From assembly GCF_000328565.1 (NCBI RefSeq), contig NC_019966.1, positions 4,216,001-4,280,000 on the forward strand: a stretch of DNA of 64,000 nt, given 5' to 3'. This document shows positions 11,660-18,576 of the stretch, piece after piece. The translations under genes and the position numbers were made by a program. Each line of letters begins with the position of its first letter. The stretch's first letter is position 1. The notes below the pieces were generated by a model, which made no database searches, had not been told where the DNA came from, and was given only the letters and a program-made list of their open reading frames with translations. This DNA comes from Mycobacterium sp. JS623 (GTDB lineage: Bacteria > Actinomycetota > Actinomycetes > Mycobacteriales > Mycobacteriaceae).

Positions 11660-13164
11660 GACGGGAAACTCCACGCTCGATTCTTCTTCTTAGGGTGGGT
11701 GGCCAGCCATGAGGCCCTGGAGTACGCCATGACTGCTGTGATCGCCGCGTCGATTCGACCGGCGTGGCGCGACCGACTGGCCTTCACCATGCGCCCGCCA
11801 CGGTTGTCTTCTGTCAGAACGGCATTGCCGATGTGCTCGGCCATGATCGGATGCCCGGAGTGGGTGAGCTGGTCATTTCGACAGGCGGTCAAGAACTCCG
11901 CTGTGGCAGCGCTCATCCGCGAAACCGTCTGGGGAAACTCCACTATCGGCAACCCCTCGGCCTGGAGCACCGCGAGTGATCGCTGCCATCGATAAGTATC
12001 CGCGCAGATCTCGGCCACCTGCCAGTGCTGGCAAGCGTTCCGGATGGCTTGCTCGACCTCCAAGATCGGTACCCGCCAATCGGTTTGGGAGTAGTCTGGC
12101 CGCTGCCATGCCTGCACCACGTCGATATGCGGCGTACGCGAAACCGTGGCCACTGTCAAAACCGTTGCATCCGTGCCGGAATAGGATCCATCGAACGACA
12201 ACACGACCTTGCTGCCCGGCGGCACAATCTCGCCCGTCGAGAGCGACTCCCACAGACCAGGAGGCAAAGCGGAGTCGTCGGTGGAGCTGACCCACTGCAC
12301 GAGACGTGCCCGGCGAAAATGTGATTCGGACATCTTCGGTGGCTGCAGAGCCATCAACGCGTCTCGAAACAGGAAATCGTCCAGACCTGGGTTGGCCGCA
12401 GAAAGACAGCCGCTCCCTGGTCCGTCGCCGTGGTCGTCGCAGTCGGTCGGGTGGTCGGGCCACTGTGCCGCGCTGATCTCCCGGTACACCTGCGAAGGGT
12501 CGTCAGGGTTGTCTAGGGCGTGCTGGCGGAACTGTGCGAGTACGTTGTCCGGTCGCGGGCCAGGCGTACCGATCAGCAGAATCAGGCTGGTCGGCTTCTT
12601 ACCGCTCGCGAGGGCCACGACTTCGTAGACCTCCTGGTCCACGCGTCCACCCTCATCCACGACGCAGAAGTCCGGCGAGCGTCCCTCCAGCGCGGGTGCA
12701 CTGCCGGGAAGACACACCAGCTCAGCACCACGGGCCGGAATCACCAGCCGCTCCCGGTACACCTGAACCCGCGTCTCAAGCTCGGAGTGACGCGCAATGA
12801 ACTTCGCCGCGATCCCGAAGACGATGCCCGCCTGATTCTGGTCAACCGCAACAACATCAACGGAAACGTCATCGCCTCCGGTGAGCAGGACGTAACAAGC
12901 CATCGCCGCTGCCAGCGTGGATTTCGCATTTCCTCTAGCGAGGGCCCAGGCCGCTAGCCGTGGGCGCGGCACCGGATCCCAAACGGACGCAACAAGATCC
13001 AACTGCCACGGGCGCGGATCGAACACCTTGCCACCAGAGAGCCGCAAATACTTCCGGCAGAAACGCCCGAACGCTTCCGACTCCGACTCACCACGCTTAC
13101 GTCGCCACGGCAACGGGGACTCATCCACTGGCGGGCGTGGTCCGCGCCTCATTGGTGGCGGCAT
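11656..13164 (-). CDS. Terminase large subunit
   Basis: 502 aa from ATG at 13164 (MPPPMRRG), which has AGGAG 11 bp upstream; the open frame extends 17 codons more. ATPase domain: variant Walker A ARGNAKST at residues 76-83, Walker B FCVVDEG at 166-172, coupling motif LIGTPG near 199. Nuclease domain: LSFDGSYSGTD, an internal AEICADTYRW and the C-terminal RHAGRIDAA, giving the acidic RNase H-like triad. Packages DNA into proheads. No small terminase gene is recognisable in front of it. Confidence 0.9.
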   Translation of the reverse strand: MPPPMRRGPRPPVDESPLPWRRKRGESESEAFGRFCRKYLRLSGGKVFDPRPWQLDLVASVWDPVPRPRLAAWALARGNAKSTLAAAMACYVLLTGGDDVSVDVVAVDQNQAGIVFGIAAKFIARHSELETRVQVYRERLVIPARGAELVCLPGSAPALEGRSPDFCVVDEGGRVDQEVYEVVALASGKKPTSLILLIGTPGPRPDNVLAQFRQHALDNPDDPSQVYREISAAQWPDHPTDCDDHGDGPGSGCLSAANPGLDDFLFRDALMALQPPKMSESHFRRARLVQWVSSTDDSALPPGLWESLSTGEIVPPGSKVVLSFDGSYSGTDATVLTVATVSRTPHIDVVQAWQRPDYSQTDWRVPILEVEQAIRNACQHWQVAEICADTYRWQRSLAVLQAEGLPIVEFPQTVSRMSAATAEFLTACRNDQLTHSGHPIMAEHIGNAVLTEDNRGGRMVKASRSRHAGRIDAAITAVMAYSRASWLATHPKKKNRAWSFPS

Positions 13165-13407
13165 GCGTTTCGGTTCTCCTGGGCGGCAGAGATATTTAAG
13201 CGGCGCGGTGTGCAAGAGGGGGTCCGGGCCAGCCGCAGGTCGGGGGCACTCCCCCAGTCCGGATGGTGTGGACTTGCACCGCCCTGAGCTGCGGAAACGG
13301 GAGGGTGCAGTTACATCGCCTTTTGGCGTCGTCTGCGGGCCCGGCGTGTAGCTAGGCCTACGGACGGTTGTAGTCGCGTACCGTGACGTCCCTACTTAAG
13401 GGGTCAT

Positions 13408-13710
13408 ATGAGTCCACGAGCGTTCGTCGCCATTCTCGGTGTTCTGTTGATAGTTGCCGGGTTCGCGGTCTACCTCTACCAACCCACCGTTTCGGACCAG
13501 GGCTACTCGGTGCAGTGCGAAAAACACGGCGCTCAGGGAGCCCCACAAGTGATGGACAACAGGAACGTGATGCAGGGTGTTCAAACTGACCTCGCGGGCA
13601 TGTGCCGCGACAAGGGCGAGGTCCTAACGTTCCTGCAGGCGGGGCTGTTCGGCGTTGGTGTCATTACCGTGATGGGTTGCGCTGCAATACGGACGAAGAA
13701 GGATGCCTAG
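13408..13710 (+). CDS. Two-TM membrane protein on the opposite strand (moron candidate)
   Basis: 100 aa, ATG at 13408 with AAGGGG 4 bp upstream. Hydrophobic segments at about residues 5-24 (FVAILGVLLIVAGFAVYLY) and 74-93 (LQAGLFGVGVITVMG), with a polar loop between them containing two Cys (SVQCEKHG, GMCRDK) that could form an extracytoplasmic disulfide. It is the only plus-strand gene in the element, inserted between HNH and terminase, with its 3' end overlapping that of the HNH gene by 4 bp. Such isolated opposite-strand genes are typical lysogeny-expressed morons; superinfection exclusion is one possibility. Function unknown. Confidence 0.65.
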   Translation: MSPRAFVAILGVLLIVAGFAVYLYQPTVSDQGYSVQCEKHGAQGAPQVMDNRNVMQGVQTDLAGMCRDKGEVLTFLQAGLFGVGVITVMGCAAIRTKKDA

Positions 13711-14036
13711 CGAGTCCTCGCGTTTGGCCCACGGGCTGCGCCACGGAGGCGGTTGCATCGAGGACAACAGACAGAAACGTCCAGTCCCGGTCTGATGGGT
13801 AGTCCCTTGGCTTTGCGAATCCACGCCGACGGATGGTGATCCAGCTCAAGCGGCGTCTGAGCGGCAGTCAAGCCACAGTCTGAGCAGAAGGGTTGTCTGG
13901 CCCTGCAGGTCCGAGAGAGGCGATCCCAGGCGGCATCTCGGCCCCGCCTGCCTCGGTTGCGCGTGTCCTTCGGTCGGCAGTCCTGACATCTGCTGGCCTC
14001 AGTTGGCTGGCCGCACGACAGGCACGGCTTGGGCAC
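13707..14036 (-). CDS. HNH endonuclease (packaging module)
   Basis: 109 aa from GTG at 14036, overlapping the preceding stop. Zinc ligands CLSCG (5-8) and CQDC (17-20), CSDC (51-54), catalytic LDHH at 65-68 and closing CPRCN at 91-95. In many cos-type phages an HNH protein next to TerL is needed for packaging cleavage. In capsid-forming satellites it is part of the conserved packaging block. Confidence 0.85.
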   Translation of the reverse strand: MPKPCLSCGQPTEASRCQDCRPKDTRNRGRRGRDAAWDRLSRTCRARQPFCSDCGLTAAQTPLELDHHPSAWIRKAKGLPIRPGLDVSVCCPRCNRLRGAARGPNARTR

Positions 14037-14251
14037 TAGCCGCCGAACATGCCAGTGAGTGTGGCCTTCTCGATCTGTTGGCGGAGGTTCTCCAGCTCGG
14101 CGACGGAGGCCAAAAAGTTGGCGCTAGTGCCATCCGGCTTGCCGAGGCGGATGAGGTATCCGCGTTCCTCGTTGTCGGTCTCTAGGGCCTGGACGAGGCA
14201 ACCAGTCAGGCTGCTGACTCCGGGGATCTTTACGTCTACGTGGTCGCTCAT
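14036..14251 (-). CDS. Conserved-looking 71-aa phage protein, function unknown
   Basis: ATG at 14251 overlaps the upstream stop (ATGA); its own stop overlaps the HNH GTG, so it is translationally coupled on both sides. Sequence alternates beta-like (GYLIRLGKPDG) with a C-terminal helix (VAELENLRQQIEKA). No motif recognised. It occupies a place where a small terminase might be expected but lacks an HTH. Confidence 0.65.
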   Translation of the reverse strand: MSDHVDVKIPGVSSLTGCLVQALETDNEERGYLIRLGKPDGTSANFLASVAELENLRQQIEKATLTGMFGG

Positions 14252-14460
14252 CGGTTCCTCTTGTTAGGCGGGCCTTTTGGAATGGAGTAGCGGCGCCGCC
14301 GGTGCGGTGCGTGGCATCCGGCGAGCACTTCGGCGGAGCCGACTGAATGTGAACCATGGAGATGGCAGCCTTGGCAGAAGGGGCAGGCCACGAGGGCGTT
14401 GCCGTGCTTGACTGAGATCAGCCTGGCAGTACCGGTAGCCCACGGGGTGGACGCGGTCAC
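14248..14460 (-). CDS. Small phage zinc-ribbon-like protein
   Basis: 70 aa from a GTG at 14460, just after the Xis-like stop. The motif CPFCQGCHLHGSHS, then AGCHAPHRRRRYSI, is a common pattern of small actinophage proteins (CxxC...H.HG...C...Y.I) and suggests one bound metal. A longer frame extends upstream to 14649 but overlaps the Xis-like gene, so I prefer the short form. Confidence 0.6.
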   Translation of the reverse strand: MTASTPWATGTARLISVKHGNALVACPFCQGCHLHGSHSVGSAEVLAGCHAPHRRRRYSIPKGPPNKRNR

Positions 14461-14467
14461 GCTGCCT

Positions 14468-14677
14468 TCACGCGCTAACACCCTCTCCCCGTAGCGTTCG
14501 CTCGCGGCGTCGTGCCCGGAACAGGTCCAGCTCGGAACGCGGATAGACCAGGCGGTGACCGTCTCGCCAACTGGTCGGCCCGCGTCGCTGGTGACGGAGT
14601 TCGTAGAGCCAGGAAGTGGACACACCGAGGTAGGCGGCTGCCTGTTCAATGGTCAGGTTCTCGTCAGTGTGAGTCAT
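14468..14677 (-). CDS. xis: Xis-like excisionase / recombination directionality factor (MerR-type HTH_17)
   Basis: 69 aa from ATG at 14677 (MTHTDENLTIEQAAA) with CGGAGCAG upstream; the frame is open further up but without support. Winged-helix DNA-binding pattern LTIEQAAAYLGVSTSWLYELR, then a basic wing (WRDGHRLVYPRSELD). phiRv1 uses a similar small protein to drive excision by its serine integrase. Probably controls excision and perhaps transcription of this element. Confidence 0.8.
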   Translation of the reverse strand: MTHTDENLTIEQAAAYLGVSTSWLYELRHQRRGPTSWRDGHRLVYPRSELDLFRARRRERTLRGEGVSA

Positions 14678-14838
14678 GTTCTGCTCCGAATATGTTGTGC
14701 GGGTGCATAAGCAGGGCTGCGGAGGGAGGGTGCATCCCTTGTCATTGCGGCGCTGTGCATTTTGTTGTCGGCCGAATTGGTTGAGCGCCTTGGGGCTTCG
14801 CCGTTCGCTCGTGGGCATACATGCGTCCTAACGGGATT

Positions 14839-14860
14839 GATCTCTTCAAGAGAAGAGATC
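14839..14860. promoter_or_regulatory. Perfect 9-bp inverted repeat (operator or hairpin)
   Basis: GATCTCTTC (14839-14847), AAGA loop, GAAGAGATC (14852-14860). No T-tract follows in either direction, so an operator or RNA hairpin is as likely as a terminator. It lies 160 bp upstream of the Xis-like start. Confidence 0.5.
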
Positions 14861-15051
14861 GGCCTAGTGGTCGCTCACAGCTCACGCTGCTTAGGTCTGG
14901 GACGATAGGCACCCGGTTATCCACCACGCCCAGTTATAGCGCCGGGCCTGCCCGCTCTTTTACTGCCTTAGGGTCGCCGAGATGGCTTGCGACGCCAAGT
15001 GTTCGGCTTGCGTGATCGCCCGCATGGGCGGAAGTCGGTGGGACGGTGATG

Positions 15052-15103
15052 CCTGTAGAAGCTCTTAGCTTCTGCCATCTCTCCCTATCCTCCATTCTAC
15101 AGG
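15052..15103. promoter_or_regulatory. Nested inverted repeats between integrase and xis
   Basis: CCTGTAGAA (15052-15060) pairs with TTCTACAGG (15095-15103), and inside it AGAAGC (15057-15062) pairs with GCTTCT (15068-15073). Alternative structures are mutually exclusive, as in a switch or an integrase terminator. Confidence 0.4.
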
Positions 15104-15327
15104 ACTTCTGGCGAAATCGGCTTCGACCAGTGCTGCTTTCGGGTACTCACACACTAGAGGTTGCATCGGGGCGTCGAACGGGAGCGCTTCGGTCGAACGG
15201 GTAGCGGTTGAATACGAAACTATGAACGGGACCACCTGCACAGCGCAGCGCAACTGCGCACTTGATGAACACACATGAGCAACCTGAAATCAGTTACGAG
15301 CAATGGCTTTTAGTCCGAAGGCTGTTC

Positions 15328-16671
15328 TCAAAGCGGCACGATGTCAACGTCATCGGGAGTGGCCTTAGTTCCCTGCCGCAGCGGCTTGACCGTAATGCTG
15401 AAGAACGCACGGATGATGCTGCGCTTCTCGCGCATCGGCGTGTCCTCCCAGTTGGCCAGAAGGTCAGCTAGATCGATCTGCTCGCGATCATCGCGGATGG
15501 CCTTCTCTTTGAGGTCTTCGATTCGCTGAAGCAGGCCCTTCTCAATCTTGCCGAATGAGGTGGGGGTGACGTCGCCCGCGATGGCCTTCTCTGTCCACTC
15601 CTCTAGCTCAGTTTCCAATCGCTCTACCTCGGCCCACAGCGCAGCTATAGCCGGGTCGTCGTCCTCAAACTCTTTGGGGTTGATTCCAGCGAGCAGGTCA
15701 AAGAGGGCTTTCTCCACGGCCTTGTCCAGCGGTTCGGCGAGACGGCTGGAGTCCCCTTTTGAGCAGCCATAGATGGGGACACCGTGCCGGTTGCGTCGCC
15801 ATGCCATTGGTTCGCCGCACTTCCCGCACCTGGCTATGAGGCTGAGCAGATGCTTGGGTTCTGGGCCGGGGTTGGCATTCCGCCCGTTGTGGGCTTTTCT
15901 GACCCTTTCCATGCGGGCGACTAGGCGGGTGTGCTGTTGCTCGGTGATGATTGGGGTCCAGTTTCCTTTGCCGACAACTTCGCCTTGGTGGACCCTGATT
16001 CCCGCCAGGGAGGGCTTGCGCAGACTTCGACACATAACCGTGAGCGACGGAGGTACGTAGCCCTCCGTGGTCTGCAGCCACTTGTAGACGGCGTTGTGGG
16101 ATTCCCCCGCGAGGATGCGCTCTACGCACTCGCGGATGCGTGGGGCCTCTGCGGGGTCTGGTTCCCAGACACCTGGCGATGCGACGCGGTACCCCCACGG
16201 GACGCGCCCCGCTGGCCTCCCCGCCTTCGCGCCTGCCCGCTTGCCCCTCAGCGTCCGCACACGGATCTGCTCCGACTCACGTTCGGCGATCAGCGCGTCC
16301 AGACCGCCAACGAAACGGTCGTCACCGAGGGTGAGGTCCATGACCCTGCCGCTGTAGGACAGCGGAACACTCAACTCCGCGCATTGGTTCCGGAGCCTGA
16401 CGAACTCTTCAAGGTCACGGCTGGCACGGGACGCCTCCCACATCACCAGAACGTCGCCCGTTCGAAGATTCTTCTTCAGCCTTTCCCACTCGGGACGCGC
16501 CTTGCCGTAGCGACTGGCGCTGAGATTGTTGTCACTAAAGACTTTCCGAACGGGCCATTTCTGGCGCTCGCATTCGGCGCGGCACTCGCGCTCCTGGTCC
16601 TCCACGGACCGACCCTCATTCCTGTCATCCGACACGCGGGTGTAGATAACTGCGTTCAAAGGGGCATTCAT
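15328..16671 (-). CDS. int: Large serine recombinase (integrase)
   Basis: 447 aa from ATG at 16671 (MNAPLNAVIYTRVS); an alternative ATG at 16683 adds four residues. Catalytic Ser14 in YTRVSDD; Arg-rich resolvase core (ASRASRDLEEF); recombinase domain VPWGYRV from about 157; zinc ribbon between CGKCG (282-285) and Cys303; coiled coil around 345-400 (WAEVERLETELEEW), the insertion that governs directionality. phiRv1/Bxb1-type. It catalysed insertion into ssb, whose split ends lie at 6387 and 16708. Its start lies 31 bp inside attR, so the host ssb promoter may drive it. Confidence 0.93.
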   Translation of the reverse strand: MNAPLNAVIYTRVSDDRNEGRSVEDQERECRAECERQKWPVRKVFSDNNLSASRYGKARPEWERLKKNLRTGDVLVMWEASRASRDLEEFVRLRNQCAELSVPLSYSGRVMDLTLGDDRFVGGLDALIAERESEQIRVRTLRGKRAGAKAGRPAGRVPWGYRVASPGVWEPDPAEAPRIRECVERILAGESHNAVYKWLQTTEGYVPPSLTVMCRSLRKPSLAGIRVHQGEVVGKGNWTPIITEQQHTRLVARMERVRKAHNGRNANPGPEPKHLLSLIARCGKCGEPMAWRRNRHGVPIYGCSKGDSSRLAEPLDKAVEKALFDLLAGINPKEFEDDDPAIAALWAEVERLETELEEWTEKAIAGDVTPTSFGKIEKGLLQRIEDLKEKAIRDDREQIDLADLLANWEDTPMREKRSIIRAFFSITVKPLRQGTKATPDDVDIVPL

Positions 16672-16735
16672 GCAGGTGAGCATACCCCCCTATACCGACA
16701 TTGTTGCCGACGACGGTAATCGGTGTCTCGAACAT
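16625..16735 (-). pseudogene. ssb: 5' end of ssb (11 codons) fused to element DNA
   Basis: ATG at 16735 with AGAGGA 8 bp upstream encodes MFETPITVVGN, the expected SSB N-terminus, then leaves the gene at the core (16702-16708) and reads 25 more codons of element DNA to a TGA at 16625, overlapping the integrase start in another frame. The original promoter and ribosome site of ssb are therefore retained here, away from the rest of the gene. Confidence 0.9.
16702..16708. other. Right attachment core (attR)
   Basis: TGTTGCC identical to 6387-6393. Host ssb sequence lies to the right, element sequence (integrase side) to the left. Replacing the intervening DNA by one core gives the uninterrupted reading MFETPITVVGNIVNDPHG. 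Confidence 0.88.
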
Positions 16736-16885
16736 TGCTATTCCTCTCATTCATCTGAGCTGCGACGCGCGTCGCACACCCATTTCCCTCCGCGGGTCCG
16801 ACAACGGGATCAGGCGGAGTCCGTGGGTTGCGGCCCCTGTGGATGAGTTGCGCGCTGTGGATGAATCGGCCTTAGGTTGATCGAC

Positions 16886-18493
16886 ATGACGGTGTGGATC
16901 ACGCGTAGGCCTGACGCCGAGGTGGCGGCAGAGCTGGACGAAAGCCAGGGCCCACTGGCGGGGATGCGGCTCGCGGTGAAGGACAACGTCGACGCCGCCG
17001 GGCTGCCCACCACCGCGGCGTGCCCGGAGTTCGCGTATCAACCCGAACGTGACGCGGCTGCAGTGGCGGCGCTGCAAGCGGCCGGCGCGGTGGTTGTCGG
17101 CAAGACGAATCTGGACCAGTTCGCGACCGGCCTCGTCGGCACCCGTTCGCCGTACGGCGCGGTGCCCGACAGCCGCAGGCCCGACTACATCAGCGGCGGT
17201 TCCAGTTCGGGCTCGGCGGTCGCCGTCGCGACGGGCGAGGCCGACATCGCGATCGGCACCGACACCGCGGGCTCTGGCCGCGTGCCGGCGGGGTTACAGG
17301 GCATCGTCGGAATCAAACCCACGTTCGGCGTGGTGTCGACCCAAGGCGTGGTGCCGGCGTGCGAATCCTATGACTGTGTAACGATTCTCGCGGCCGACCT
17401 CGGTTTGGCGAACCGTGCGATGGGTGTGATGGCAGCGGGCGCTGCCGATCGACCGTGGCCTGCCGACGTCCGGTTGGCAGCTCCGCCGAATCCTGTCGTC
17501 GCGGTGCCTGCCGAGTTGCCCGGGCTGGACCGGGAGTGGCGTGCCGCGTTCGACGCGGCCGTCGGCAAGCTGACCGACGGGGGTGCGCGTGTCGTCACCG
17601 TAGACATCGCACCGTTCCTGGCCGCGGCGAAGCTGCTGTACGACGGCGCGTTGGTAAGCGAACGATACGCTGCGGTAGGCGAATTCATCGATGCACACCC
17701 AGACGCCTCCCTGGACCCGACGGTGCGCCGGATCATCACCGCGGCGCGCGACATCCCCGCGCATCGGCTGGTGCGCGACCGTCGCGAGGTCGATCGGTTG
17801 CGCAGGGTGGCGATGGCCGAATTGGACGGTGTCGATGCGCTGCTGGTGCCGACTGCGCCAATGCATCCACGCATCGACGAGGTGGCCGCTGATCCCGTCG
17901 GCGCCAACTCCCGGATGGGCACCTACACCAACTTCTGCAATCTGTTCGACATGTGCGCGGTGGCCGTGCCCGCTGGCACGGCCGGGCAGGCGCAGTTTGG
18001 TGTGACCGTGCTAGCGCGGGCCTTCGAGGATGCGGTGGCGCTGGATATCGCTGCATTGCTGTCGGGAGAGCAAGCGCCCGTGGATGTTTGGCCGCTGAGT
18101 GTTGCGGATTCTGTCGAGTTGGTGGTGTTCGGTGCGCACCTTCGAGGTGGCGCGCTGGTGCACCAGCTGACAGATCTCGGCGCGCGGTGGGCCGGCGAGC
18201 TGACGACGGCGCCGCGATACCGGATGTCCGTGCTGCCGACCGTGCCTGCCAAGCCGGCGGTGACGCGGGCGCCCGATGGCGGCGCCGCGTTGCTTGGACA
18301 TCGCTGGCTGCTGTCCCCCACCGGGTTGGGCCGGTTCTTGGCTGCGTTGCCGTCGCCGATGCAGCTCGGCAAGGTCGAATTCGACGACGGCACATGGCGA
18401 ACCGCGTTCGGCTGCGACGCCGCGGCGGCCACCGGGCGGGACATAAGCGAGTACGGAAGCTGGCCGGCAGCGATCGCGGCGGGCGCCGTCTAG
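16886..18493 (+). CDS. Allophanate hydrolase-type amidase
   Basis: 535 aa from ATG at 16886. Amidase-signature family: Lys32 (LAVKDN), GGSSSGS at 104-110 and Ser130 (DTAGSG) make the Ser-cisSer-Lys triad. The C-terminal 120 residues (from about 420) match the extra domain of allophanate hydrolases (AtzF/DUR1,2 type), which split allophanate to ammonia and CO2. No urea carboxylase gene lies next to it, so a stand-alone role in urea, cyanurate or pyrimidine nitrogen use is possible. It runs divergently from ssb and converges on the following membrane-protein gene. Confidence 0.85.
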   Translation: MTVWITRRPDAEVAAELDESQGPLAGMRLAVKDNVDAAGLPTTAACPEFAYQPERDAAAVAALQAAGAVVVGKTNLDQFATGLVGTRSPYGAVPDSRRPDYISGGSSSGSAVAVATGEADIAIGTDTAGSGRVPAGLQGIVGIKPTFGVVSTQGVVPACESYDCVTILAADLGLANRAMGVMAAGAADRPWPADVRLAAPPNPVVAVPAELPGLDREWRAAFDAAVGKLTDGGARVVTVDIAPFLAAAKLLYDGALVSERYAAVGEFIDAHPDASLDPTVRRIITAARDIPAHRLVRDRREVDRLRRVAMAELDGVDALLVPTAPMHPRIDEVAADPVGANSRMGTYTNFCNLFDMCAVAVPAGTAGQAQFGVTVLARAFEDAVALDIAALLSGEQAPVDVWPLSVADSVELVVFGAHLRGGALVHQLTDLGARWAGELTTAPRYRMSVLPTVPAKPAVTRAPDGGAALLGHRWLLSPTGLGRFLAALPSPMQLGKVEFDDGTWRTAFGCDAAAATGRDISEYGSWPAAIAAGAV

Positions 18494-18499
18494 CTTGGA

Positions 18500-18562
18500 G
18501 CTCGAGTGTGGACTTATCACACGCTCCTCGCGAAAAAACGTGCATTAACCCCACGCTCGAGC
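18500..18562. terminator. Convergent-gene stem structure
   Basis: GCTCGAGTGTGG (18500-18511) pairs with CCACGCTCGAGC (18551-18562) with one G-T wobble; a smaller stem lies inside (GTGTG/CACAC). It sits between two convergent genes, 18493 and 18577, and would act as a bidirectional terminator. Confidence 0.5.
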
Positions 18563-18576
18563 GCTCAGGGATGCGG

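Larger units (their letters stand above)
14678..15327. other. Intergenic region between integrase and Xis-like gene with strong dyads
   Basis: 650 bp without a convincing gene; short frames at 14742-14927 and 15065-15274 have no ribosome site and no recognisable content. Contains perfect inverted repeats at 14839-14860 and 15057-15073, and a 9-bp pair at 15052-15060/15095-15103. Likely holds the promoter and operators for the Xis-to-head operon. Confidence 0.6.
6387..16708. mobile_element. Integrated 10.3-kb phage-like element (head-module satellite or reduced prophage)
   Basis: Bounded by two copies of TGTTGCC (6387-6393 and 16702-16708) that split ssb. Gene order from right to left, nearly all on the minus strand: serine integrase, Xis-like, Zn-binding protein, unknown 71-aa protein, HNH nuclease, (opposite-strand two-TM protein), TerL, portal, scaffold-like, capsid, two connectors, terminator-like hairpins, small CxxC protein, Abi-alpha-like protein. 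I see no small terminase, protease, tail, lysin, holin, primase or repressor. Size and organisation recall phiRv1 of M. tuberculosis (also about 10 kb with a serine integrase), although phiRv1 targets a different site. Inference: a satellite that makes its own heads, or a deleted prophage. Confidence 0.9.

Noticed and set aside
15065..15274. 69-codon minus frame between integrase and Xis-like gene
   Set aside because: No ribosome site, no recognisable domain, and it ends inside the inverted repeats.
18507..18521. Possible Crp site (TGTGG...TCACA)
   Set aside because: Spacing is one base short of the TGTGA-N6-TCACA consensus and it lies in a terminator between convergent genes.
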